DNA from: JBQCHF01 sp051953655
GTDB lineage: Bacteria; Actinomycetota; Actinomycetes; Motilibacterales; Motilibacteraceae
Length of the DNA: 35,706 bases
NCBI GenBank assembly: GCA_051953655.1
Contig: JBQCIO010000188.1
Span: 1 to 35,706, forward strand
Reading direction: 5' to 3'
In this document: in pieces, positions 20,693 through 27,393 of the stretch
Layout: every line of letters starts with the position of its first letter
Position numbering within the stretch: the stretch's first letter is position 1
Translations under genes and position numbers: made by a program
The notes under the pieces: model-generated
Database searches by the model: none
The model's input: the letters and a program-made list of their open reading frames with translations, nothing else
Told to the model about the DNA's origin: nothing

Positions 20693-22074
20693 GCCTCGGT
20701 CAGCACCGAGCGCAGGATCTGCTCGATCTCGTCGAACTGCGCCTGGTCGGCGATGAGCGGCGGGGCGAGCTGCACCACCGGGTCGCCGCGGTCGTCGGCG
20801 CGGCAGTAGAGGCCGGCGTCGAAGAGCGCCTTGGACAGGAAGCCGCGCAGCAGCCGCTCGGACTCGTCGTCGTCGAAGGTCGCCTTGGTGGCCTTGTCCT
20901 TCACCAGCTCGATGCCGTAGAAGAACCCGTCGCCGCGGACGTCGCCGACGATCGGCAGGTCGAGCAGCTTCTCCAGCGTGCCGCGGAAGGCGCCCTCCTT
21001 GTCCAGCACGTGCTGGTTGAGGCCCTCGCGCTCGAAGATGTCGAGGTTGGCCAGCGCCACCGCGGAGGACACCGGGTGCCCGCCGAAGGTGTAGCCGTGG
21101 GCGAAGTAGTTGTGACCCTGCTTGAACGGCTCGAACAGGCGGTCCGAGGCGATCATCGCGCCGATCGGGGAGTAGCCCGAGGTGAGGCCCTTGGCGCAGG
21201 TGATGATGTCCGGCACGTAGTCGAACTTGTCGCAGGCGAACATGGTGCCCACGCGGCCGAAGGCGCAGATGACCTCGTCCGACACGAGCAGGACGTCGTA
21301 GGTGTCGCAGATCTCGCGCACCCGCTGGAAGTAGCCGGGCGGCGGGGGGAAGCAGCCGCCGGAGTTCTGCACCGGCTCGAGGAAGACCGCGGCCACGGTG
21401 TCCGGGCCCTCGAACAGGATCGCCTGCTCGATCTGGTCCGCCGCCCAGCGGCCGAACGCCTCGAGGTCGTCGCCGTGCTCGGGAGCACGGTAGAAGTTGG
21501 TGTTGGGCACCTTGAACGTGCCGGGCACCAGCGGCTCGAAGTACTTCTTCGCGTCCGGGATGCCGGTGATGGACAGCGCGCCCTGCGGCGTGCCGTGGTA
21601 GGCGACCGAGCGGCTGATCACCTTGTGCTTCATCGGCTTGCCGGTGAGCTTGAAGTACTGCTTGGCCAGCTTCCAGGCCGACTCGACCGCCTCGCCGCCA
21701 CCGGTGGTGAAGAAGATCCGGTTGAGGTCGCCGGGCGCGTAGCCGGCCAGCCGCTCGGCCAGCTCGATGGCCTTGGGGTGGGCGTAGCTCCACAGCGGGA
21801 AGAAGGCCAGCTCGCTGGCCTGCTTGGCCGCGGCCTCAGCAAGCTCGGTGCGGCCGTGCCCGGCCTGCACCACGAACAGGCCGGCCAGACCGTCGAGGTA
21901 GCGGCGGCCCTGGTCGTCCCAGATGTAGGCGCCGTCGCCGCGCACGATCACCGGCACGTGCCCGCCGGCCTCGTAGGTGGAGTGCCGGGTGAAGTGCATC
22001 CAGAGGTGGTCGCGGGCGCTGTCGGCCAGGCTGTCGAGGCCGGGCTCGCTGACGTACTGCGGCGTGCTGGTCAT
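20677..22074 (-). CDS. class III aminotransferase (putrescine/diamine or omega-amino-acid:pyruvate type)
   Basis: This 465-residue PLP enzyme belongs to the omega-aminotransferase subgroup (SpuC, putrescine:pyruvate; beta-alanine:pyruvate). The cofactor-binding lysine is Lys295 in ITCAKGLTSGY; SDEVICAFGRVG supplies the aspartate to the PLP ring, FFTTGGGEAVESAWKLA binds phosphate, and NYFAHGYTFGGHPVS is the class III C-terminal marker. Such enzymes turn a terminal amine into an aldehyde using pyruvate or a similar acceptor. With the dehydrogenases and the PotABCD transporter nearby, putrescine to 4-aminobutyraldehyde is the best guess, but GABA, beta-alanine or taurine are not excluded. The ATG at 22074 overlaps the Lrp gene stop (ATGA), giving translational coupling. 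The next gene starts within its last codons. Confidence 0.9.
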   Translation of the reverse strand: MTSTPQYVSEPGLDSLADSARDHLWMHFTRHSTYEAGGHVPVIVRGDGAYIWDDQGRRYLDGLAGLFVVQAGHGRTELAEAAAKQASELAFFPLWSYAHPKAIELAERLAGYAPGDLNRIFFTTGGGEAVESAWKLAKQYFKLTGKPMKHKVISRSVAYHGTPQGALSITGIPDAKKYFEPLVPGTFKVPNTNFYRAPEHGDDLEAFGRWAADQIEQAILFEGPDTVAAVFLEPVQNSGGCFPPPPGYFQRVREICDTYDVLLVSDEVICAFGRVGTMFACDKFDYVPDIITCAKGLTSGYSPIGAMIASDRLFEPFKQGHNYFAHGYTFGGHPVSSAVALANLDIFEREGLNQHVLDKEGAFRGTLEKLLDLPIVGDVRGDGFFYGIELVKDKATKATFDDDESERLLRGFLSKALFDAGLYCRADDRGDPVVQLAPPLIADQAQFDEIEQILRSVLTEAWNRL

Positions 22075-22541
22075 CTGGTTCCCCAGTTGTAGAGCTGCTT
22101 CTTGAGCTTGAGGTAGACGAAGGACTCGGTGCTGCGGACCTCCGGGATGGCCCGGATCCGGCGCGCCAGCAGGTCGAGCAGGTGGTCGTCGTCCTCGCAC
22201 ACGACCTCGGCGAGGATGTCGAAGCTGCCCGCGGTGATGACGACGTAGTCGACCTCGGGCATCGCCGAGATCTTCTCCGCCACCGCCTCGAGCTCGCCCT
22301 CGACCCGGATCCCGATCATCGCCTGGCGGGGGAAGCCCACCTGGAGCGGGTCGGTCACCGCGACGATCTGCATGACCCCCGCGTCGAGCAGCCGCTGGAC
22401 CCGCTGGCGCACCGCCGCCTCGGACAGGCCCACGGCCTTGCCGATCGCGGCGTACGGGCGGCGGCCGTCCTCCTGCAGCTGCTCGATGATCGCCTTGGAG
22501 ACGTCGTCGAGCGGGCTGCCGTTGGCGCGCTCCCTCGTCAC
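22071..22541 (-). CDS. Lrp/AsnC-family transcriptional regulator
   Basis: This 156-residue regulator has the N-terminal winged helix-turn-helix (LDDVSKAIIEQLQEDGR, then YAAIGKAV and the recognition helix GLSEAAVRQRVQRL) and a C-terminal RAM ligand domain from about residue 65 with VGFPRQAMIGIRVEG, YVVITAGSFDILAEV and a final RSTESFVYLKLKKQLYNWG. Such proteins form octamers or dimers and bind amino acids or amines. The GTG at 22541 is preferred. It gives normal family length, and a promoter (TTGCCA-18-CAGGAT) ends seven bases upstream, so the transcript is probably leaderless. A longer opening to 22610 would run through the operator repeats. It heads a four-gene operon and faces the aldehyde dehydrogenase gene; repeats in between suggest autoregulation and control of both sides. 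Confidence 0.93.
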   Translation of the reverse strand: MTRERANGSPLDDVSKAIIEQLQEDGRRPYAAIGKAVGLSEAAVRQRVQRLLDAGVMQIVAVTDPLQVGFPRQAMIGIRVEGELEAVAEKISAMPEVDYVVITAGSFDILAEVVCEDDDHLLDLLARRIRAIPEVRSTESFVYLKLKKQLYNWGTR

Positions 22542-22548
22542 GGCGTCG

Positions 22549-22578
22549 ATCCTGGGCCCTCGAGGGGCGGCTTGGCAA
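22549..22578 (-). promoter_or_regulatory. promoter of the Lrp operon (leaderless)
   Basis: On the complement strand TTGCCA (22578-22573; five of six to TTGACA), 18 bases, CAGGAT (22554-22549), then seven bases to the GTG at 22541. The first operator repeat lies directly upstream of this -35. Confidence 0.5.
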
Positions 22579-22583
22579 GTGAT

Positions 22584-22626
22584 TCCGTCGTTCAACTGCC
22601 CTTCCCGCACAGTATCCGTCGTTCAA
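22584..22626. promoter_or_regulatory. direct-repeat operator between Lrp operon and aldehyde dehydrogenase
   Basis: TCCGTCGTTCAA occurs exactly at 22584-22595 and 22615-22626, 31 bp apart, about three helical turns, so both lie on one DNA face. A degenerate third copy (TATCCGCTGCTC, from 22644) continues the spacing at 30 bp and overlaps the rightward -35. The first copy extends to GATTCCGTCGT (22581-22591), which recurs upstream of the second dehydrogenase operon at 29278. An Lrp-family protein is the natural candidate binder. Confidence 0.65.
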
Positions 22627-22640
22627 GCGGCCGCAACCTG

Positions 22641-22669
22641 TTGTATCCGCTGCTCTGGCGGCCTACGCT
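22641..22669 (+). promoter_or_regulatory. promoter of the first aldehyde dehydrogenase gene
   Basis: TTGTAT (22641-22646), 17 bases, TACGCT (22664-22669). The transcript would have a leader of about 60 bases with a good AAGGAG (22726-22731) before the GTG at 22737. Confidence 0.45.
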
Positions 22670-22736
22670 CCGGCAGCAGACCGGGCTCCCGCAGGATCCC
22701 GGTCCACCGAGCATGTCCCGTCGTCAAGGAGCCCGC

Positions 22737-24182
22737 GTGAGCGACAAGCGCACCCTGCGCAACTTCGTCAACGGTGAGTACGTCGACGCCCGCGAGGGGC
22801 AGACCACCGACCTGGTCGACCCGCAGACCGGTCAGGTCTTCGCCAGCGCCCCGCTGTCCACCGCCGCCGACGTCGACGCCGCCTATGCCGCGGCGGCGGC
22901 CGCCTTCGAGGCCTGGGGCGACACCACGCCGAGCGAACGGCAGAAGGCGCTGCTGCGCTTCGCCGACGCCGTGGAGGCCAGGGCGGACGAGCTCGTGGCC
23001 GTCGAGAGCCAGAACACCGGCAAGCCGGTGGCCCTCACCTCCAGCGAGGAGGTGCCGCCGATGGTGGACCAGATCCGCTTCTTCGCCGGCGCCGCCCGGG
23101 TGCTCGAGGGCAAGGCGGCGGGGGAGTACATGGCGGGACACACCTCGATCATCCGGCGCGAGCCGATCGGCGTCATCGGTCAGGTGACGCCGTGGAACTA
23201 CCCGATGATGATGGCGGTCTGGAAGATCGCCCCCGCGCTGGCGGCCGGCAACACCGTGGTGCTCAAGCCGAGCGACACCACGCCCGCCTCCACGCTGCTG
23301 CTCGCCGAGATCGCCGCCGAGTTCCTCCCGCCGGGCGTGCTCAACGTGATCTGCGGCGACCGGGACACCGGCCGGGCGCTGGTGGAGCACCCCACCCCGC
23401 AGATGGTGGCCATCACCGGCTCGGTCCGGGCCGGCATGGAGGTGGCCGGCTCGGCCGCCAAGGACGTCAAGCGGGTCCACCTCGAGCTCGGCGGCAAGGC
23501 CCCGGTCGTGGTCTTCGACGACGCCGACATCGCCGCCGCCGCTGAGGCGATCGCCATCGCCGGCTACTTCAACGCCGGCCAGGACTGCACCGCCGCCACC
23601 CGCGTCATGGCCGCCCCCGGTGCCTACGCCGACTTCGTCGACGCCCTCACCGAGCAGGCGCGCAACGTGGTCACCACCCAGGCGGTCGGCCGCGAGCACG
23701 AGGACGCCCTGCTGCCGCCGGTCAACAACGCCAACCAGCTCGCCCGGGTCTCCTCGTTCATCGACCGCCTGCCCGACCACGCCCGGGTGACCGCGGGCGG
23801 GCAGCGCACCGGCGAGGAGGGCTTCCACTACGCCGCGACCGTCGTGGCAGACCTGAAGCAGGACGACGAGATCATCCAGAACGAGGTGTTCGGCCCGGTC
23901 ATCACCGTGCAGCGCTTCGACGACGAGGCACAGGCGCTCGCCTGGGCCAACGGCGTCCAGTACGGCCTCGCGTCCTCGGTGTGGACCAAGGACTTCGGCC
24001 GCGCCATGCGGATGAGCAAGAAGCTCGACTTCGGCTGCGTGTGGATCAACACCCACATCCCGCTGGTGGCCGAGATGCCGCACGGCGGCTTCAAGCACTC
24101 CGGCTACGGCAAGGACCTGTCCATGTACGGGCTCGAGGACTACACGCGCATCAAGCACGTCATGGCCAACATCGAGTCGTGA
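22737..24182 (+). CDS. aldehyde dehydrogenase, gamma-aminobutyraldehyde/betaine-aldehyde type (copy 1)
   Basis: This NAD(P)-dependent aldehyde dehydrogenase of 481 residues has all catalytic parts: the oxyanion asparagine in TPWNYPMMMAVWK, the general base Glu250 in LELGGKAP, the nucleophile Cys284 in GQDCTAATR, and the cofactor-site EVFGPV. The C-terminal HGGFKHSGYGKDLS and LEDYTRIKHV are typical of aminobutyraldehyde dehydrogenases (PatD/YdcW-like), which oxidise 4-aminobutyraldehyde to GABA. The GTG at 22737 has AAGGAG five bases upstream; an ATG 24 bases earlier would place that site inside the gene. Its stop overlaps the amidohydrolase start (GTGA). It is divergent from the Lrp operon and related to the second copy at 29523. 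The exact aldehyde is inferred from context. Confidence 0.93.
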   Translation: MSDKRTLRNFVNGEYVDAREGQTTDLVDPQTGQVFASAPLSTAADVDAAYAAAAAAFEAWGDTTPSERQKALLRFADAVEARADELVAVESQNTGKPVALTSSEEVPPMVDQIRFFAGAARVLEGKAAGEYMAGHTSIIRREPIGVIGQVTPWNYPMMMAVWKIAPALAAGNTVVLKPSDTTPASTLLLAEIAAEFLPPGVLNVICGDRDTGRALVEHPTPQMVAITGSVRAGMEVAGSAAKDVKRVHLELGGKAPVVVFDDADIAAAAEAIAIAGYFNAGQDCTAATRVMAAPGAYADFVDALTEQARNVVTTQAVGREHEDALLPPVNNANQLARVSSFIDRLPDHARVTAGGQRTGEEGFHYAATVVADLKQDDEIIQNEVFGPVITVQRFDDEAQALAWANGVQYGLASSVWTKDFGRAMRMSKKLDFGCVWINTHIPLVAEMPHGGFKHSGYGKDLSMYGLEDYTRIKHVMANIES

Positions 24183-25810
24183 CCGCGCAGAGCTCACGAC
24201 GTACCACGCTCTTCCGCGGCGGGGTCGTCCTCACCGGCGACCCCGCCGCGCCGCGGGCCCGCGCGCTGGCGGTGCGCGACGGCCTCGTGGTGGCGCTGGA
24301 CGACGACGCCCTCACCCTGGCCGGGGCCGACGCCGACCAGGTCGACCTCGCCGGCGGTGCGCTGCTCGCCGGCTTCGGCGACGCGCACGCCCACCCCTGC
24401 CACGGCGGCATCGAGCTGCTCGAGGCGCCGGTGCGCGACTGCACCAGCGTGGAGGAGGTGCAGGCGGCGGTCGCCGACTACGCCGCCCAGAACCCGGACC
24501 GGGAGTGGATCCTCGGTGGCTCCTACGACCCGTCGTTGGCGCCCGGCGGGCTCTTCGACGCCCGCTGGCTGGATGCCGTCGTGCCCGACCGCCCGGTGGC
24601 GCTCACCGCCTCGGACCACCACACCCTCTGGGTCAACAGCGAGGCGCTGCGCCGCGCCGGCATCACTCGGCAGACCCCGGACCCGCCGGCCTCCAGCATC
24701 CCCAAGCGCGAGGACGGCGAGCCGCTGGGCACCCTGGTGGAGTGGGCCGCCATGGACCTGGTGCGCGAACGCATCCCGGCCCGCAGCGACCGGGAGGAGC
24801 TGACCGGGCTGCTGGAGGCCCTGCGGCTGTTCGCGCTCGAAGGCATCACGTGGGTCCAGGACGCCATCACCACTCCGGCCGACCTCGACCGGCTCGTCCG
24901 GCTCTCCGACGAGCTGTCGGAGGAAGGCGGTCTGCCGGTGCGGGTGGCGATGGCGCTGCGCGCCGAGCCCGGGCAGTGGCGGGAGCAGCGGCCGGAGTTC
25001 GACGAGCTCCGCCGCTCCGTCGAGGGCCATCCGCAGCTGACGGCGCGGACGGTCAAGCTCTTCGCCGACGGCGTCATCGAGGCGGGCACCGCGGCCCTGC
25101 TCGAGCCCTACGCCGACGCGCCGCACACCTGCGGTCTGCCGGTGTGGACCCGGCAGGAGCTCATCGACGTCGTCACCGCGTTCGACGCCGACGGCTTCCA
25201 GGTGCACATCCACGGCATCGGCGACGCGGGGATCCGCAACGCGCTGGACGCGATCGAGCACGCGGCGAAGGTCAACGGGCCGCGCGACCGCCGACCGGTC
25301 ATCGCCCACACCCAGCTGGTGCACCCGGACGACCTGCCGCGCTTCGCGGCTCTCGGCGTCGTCGCCAACTTCTCCCCGCTGTGGGCGTGCCTGGACGACT
25401 GCCAGACGCAGCTCACCGAGCCGCGCCTGGGCGCCGATCGCGCTGCCCGGCAGTACCCGATGGCCACCCTGCTGGCCTCCGGCGCCGTCCTGTCCTTCGG
25501 GTCGGACTGGCCGGTCTCGTCCTTCCGCCCGCTCGACGGCCTGGCCGTCGCCGTGACCCGGCAGACCCCTGACGGACTGCCGGACGGCGGCTGGCTGCCG
25601 CACGAGCGGATCCCGGTGGGCGCGGCCCTGTCGGCCTACACCCAGGGCCCGGCCTACCAGGCCTTCGAGGAGCACCGGCGCGGCACCCTCACCGTCGGCC
25701 GACGTGCCGACCTCGTGCACCTGTCCGGCGACCCGACCTCGGTGCCGGCCCAGGACTGGCCCGGGCTGCGGGTTCTGGGCACGTGGCTGGGTGGGCGGAA
25801 GACCGCCTGA
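24179..25810 (+). CDS. YtcJ-like metal-dependent amidohydrolase
   Basis: This 543-residue protein belongs to the amidohydrolase_3/YtcJ-like branch of the amidohydrolase superfamily, hydrolases of N-acyl or cyclic amides with a TIM barrel. Metal-binding residues are visible: His70 and His72 in DAHAHP, Lys293 in VKLFADG (likely the bridging lysine), His345 in VHIHGIGD, His377 in IAHTQL and Asp443 in GSDWP. The N- and C-terminal segments form the small beta domain (LFRGGVVLTGDP and GTLTVGRRADLVHLSGDP). The GTG start overlaps the dehydrogenase stop by four bases, so the two are translationally coupled. That coupling suggests it supplies or clears an amide or lactam-like compound in the same pathway, for example an N-acetylated or cyclised amine; this is inference. 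It is likely the last gene of the unit. Confidence 0.88.
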   Translation: MTAQSSRRTTLFRGGVVLTGDPAAPRARALAVRDGLVVALDDDALTLAGADADQVDLAGGALLAGFGDAHAHPCHGGIELLEAPVRDCTSVEEVQAAVADYAAQNPDREWILGGSYDPSLAPGGLFDARWLDAVVPDRPVALTASDHHTLWVNSEALRRAGITRQTPDPPASSIPKREDGEPLGTLVEWAAMDLVRERIPARSDREELTGLLEALRLFALEGITWVQDAITTPADLDRLVRLSDELSEEGGLPVRVAMALRAEPGQWREQRPEFDELRRSVEGHPQLTARTVKLFADGVIEAGTAALLEPYADAPHTCGLPVWTRQELIDVVTAFDADGFQVHIHGIGDAGIRNALDAIEHAAKVNGPRDRRPVIAHTQLVHPDDLPRFAALGVVANFSPLWACLDDCQTQLTEPRLGADRAARQYPMATLLASGAVLSFGSDWPVSSFRPLDGLAVAVTRQTPDGLPDGGWLPHERIPVGAALSAYTQGPAYQAFEEHRRGTLTVGRRADLVHLSGDPTSVPAQDWPGLRVLGTWLGGRKTA

Positions 25811-26255
25811 GGCACCTCCCTCTGCGTGATCAAGCAGAGATGGTGGGTCCGGTCCGCGCGCCGCCTGCAACGGGTGGGCGCACGGTCGACGGCGCTGGTG
25901 ACGGCGGAGCGGGCGGCTGCGCTTTCTGCGGCCGGCCGACGGTGCCGACCAGCTCGAGTGGAAGGCTGTTGTGCGACGTGCCGGCGGGTCGTGCACGAGC
26001 CCTCCAGTCGATCTTCGCGGCAGCAGCATGTGACGCTGATGCAGCGTTTCTCGGCGCTCCGCGACGAAACTGTCACGCTCTCCCGGGCTGAGGCCGCAGC
26101 CCGGCCGCCCGACCCGCCTACCGCCCCGCTGCTCCCGCCATCAGCGCCCTTGCACCCACCGCCGTCCGCAGCCTCGGAGCGGAGCCGGCGGGAAGCCCCG
26201 CTTGTCCCACCCCTCTCCGGGTAGGCGCGCCGCACCCGGAACAGAGGAGAACGCG
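25811..26255. other. 445-base stretch without a supported gene
   Basis: A weak hairpin, CTCTGC (25820-25825) with GCAGAG (25834-25839) and an 8-base loop, lies ten bases after the amidohydrolase stop and may end that transcript. A 132-codon frame at 25826-26224 on the + strand starts inside this hairpin, has no ribosome site, and its Arg/Ser/Pro-rich translation looks like non-coding. No RNA gene or repeat was recognised. The last bases hold the ribosome site GAGGAG (26244-26249) of the next small ORF. Confidence 0.5.
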
Positions 26256-26452
26256 ATGAGCGACTACGCCGGTCCGTACAGCGGCGAGGAGCGAGACCCG
26301 GCCGAGATGATGACGCCCGAGGCCCGGGAGCGCGCCGAGGGCGACGCCGGTCATGACGACGTCTCGGCCAGCGCCGACCCCGCCGAGGAGCCGAGCGGCC
26401 CCCGCAGAACCGCTCGGAGGAGGAGCTGTCCGACTCCGGCGGCACCGTCTGA
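26256..26452 (+). pseudogene. small acidic protein, apparently frameshifted in a C run
   Basis: An ATG with an excellent GAGGAG six bases upstream opens a frame rich in Asp, Glu and Ala: it begins MSDYAGPYSGEERDPAEMM and continues with TPEARERAEGDAGHDD. After about residue 48 the frame turns into Arg-rich sequence and stays open deep into the next gene, which looks wrong. In a neighbouring frame the acidic pattern resumes (PQNRSEEELSDSGGTV) and stops at TGA 26450-26452. One extra C in the CCCCC run at 26399-26403 would join the two into a 65-residue acidic protein. I do not recognise the family. Either the gene is a recent pseudogene, or the assembly misses a base, or a frameshift is programmed. 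The next gene starts 41 bases later. Confidence 0.6.
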
Positions 26453-26480
26453 TCCCAGCCGCACGCGCCCACGTCGCGTC

Positions 26481-26486
26481 TACTGT
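26481..26486 (+). promoter_or_regulatory. candidate -10 of the TPR-like gene
   Basis: TACTGT lies seven bases before the ATG at 26494. No -35 and no ribosome site are evident, so a leaderless transcript is likely. Confidence 0.35.
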
Positions 26487-26493
26487 CCGGCGC

Positions 26494-27375
26494 ATGGGAG
26501 ACCGCCTCCGCCCGCTGTGGGACTTCGACGACCTCGCCGCCGCCGAGGCCCGACTGCGCGAGCAGCTGGGTCGCGAGCGGGACGACGTCGGACGCGCCGA
26601 GGTCCACACCCAGCTGGCGCGGGTGCACGGCCTGGCGGGCGACCGGAAGGGCGCGTCGCGCGAGCTCGACCGTGCCGACCACCTGGCCGGTGCCGACCCG
26701 CTGGTGCGCTGCCGGGTGCTGCTGGAGCGGGGCCGGGTGGAGAGGTCCACCGCACAGGACCTGCAGCTGGCGGAGGCGATGTTCGAAGCGGCCTTCGGCC
26801 TGGCTACCTCACCCGCCGCGGCCGCCTGGCGGCCGGACGGCACCGCCGCGTTCCTCGCCGTGGACGCCGCCCACATGGCGGCCCTGGCCGCGGACCGGCG
26901 CGAGCAGCGCGACTCCTGGTCCCGGCGCGCCCTCGACCTCGCCGAGTCCTCCGCGGATCCGGACGTACGGGGCTGGCTGGCCCCGCTCTACAACAACCTC
27001 GCCTGGGAGCACGACGACGCCGGCGAGCTCGACCGGGCGCTGGAGCTGTTCGCCGCGGCACTGAGCGAACGGGAGCAGCGACCCGAGCGGGCGTCCGAGC
27101 TCGCCGTGGCCCGCTGGGCGCTGGCCCGCGCGCTCCGGCGCAGCGGCCGGGCGCACGAGGCGCTGCCGCTGCTTGAGCAGGCGCTGGCCTGGACCGAGCA
27201 GGTCGGCCGCCCCGACGGGTGGTTCCACGAGGAGCTGGCGCTGGCCCTCGCCGCCACCGACGAGCGCCCGGCCGCCCGGCCGCACGCCGCCCTGGCACTG
27301 GCCCTCCTCCCCGAGGCCGACCCCTCCTTCGCCGACGACGCCGAGCGGGTCCGCGCCCTCACCGAGCTGGCCTGA
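26494..27375 (+). CDS. tetratricopeptide-repeat-like protein
   Basis: The 293-residue product is an all-helical, Ala/Leu/Arg-rich protein with TPR-like helix pairs. These include AEVHTQLARVHGLAGDRKGA (about residues 34-53), WLAPLYNNLAWEHDDAGELD with RALELFAAAL (about 162-195), and ARWALARALRRSGRAHEALP with LLEQALAWTEQ (about 207-240). The AWEHDDAGELDRALELF part fits the TPR consensus well. TPR proteins serve as protein-binding scaffolds; no enzymatic domain, signal peptide or membrane helix is seen, so it is probably cytoplasmic. The ATG at 26494 is chosen over upstream codons because the helical body starts there and a -10 is placed seven bases before it. It converges on the PucR gene with an 18-base gap. 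A short, weak dyad (GAGCT/AGCTC, 27391-27409) lies across that junction. Its role is unknown. Confidence 0.75.
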   Translation: MGDRLRPLWDFDDLAAAEARLREQLGRERDDVGRAEVHTQLARVHGLAGDRKGASRELDRADHLAGADPLVRCRVLLERGRVERSTAQDLQLAEAMFEAAFGLATSPAAAAWRPDGTAAFLAVDAAHMAALAADRREQRDSWSRRALDLAESSADPDVRGWLAPLYNNLAWEHDDAGELDRALELFAAALSEREQRPERASELAVARWALARALRRSGRAHEALPLLEQALAWTEQVGRPDGWFHEELALALAATDERPAARPHAALALALLPEADPSFADDAERVRALTELA

Positions 27376-27393
27376 GCCCGAGGTACGGAAGAG

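Noticed and set aside
22542..22626. Longer Lrp protein, or fusion of the aminotransferase frame through the Lrp gene
   Set aside because: The extra codons lie in the operator and promoter region; family length and the ATGA overlap fix the shorter starts.
24194..26029. 611-codon frame on the - strand over the amidohydrolase
   Set aside because: It is antisense to a gene with all metal-binding residues in order; no domain is seen.
25826..26224. 132-codon + strand frame in the gap after the amidohydrolase
   Set aside because: There is no ribosome site, it begins inside a hairpin, and its Arg/Ser/Pro-rich product with a poly-Pro stretch looks like translated non-coding DNA.
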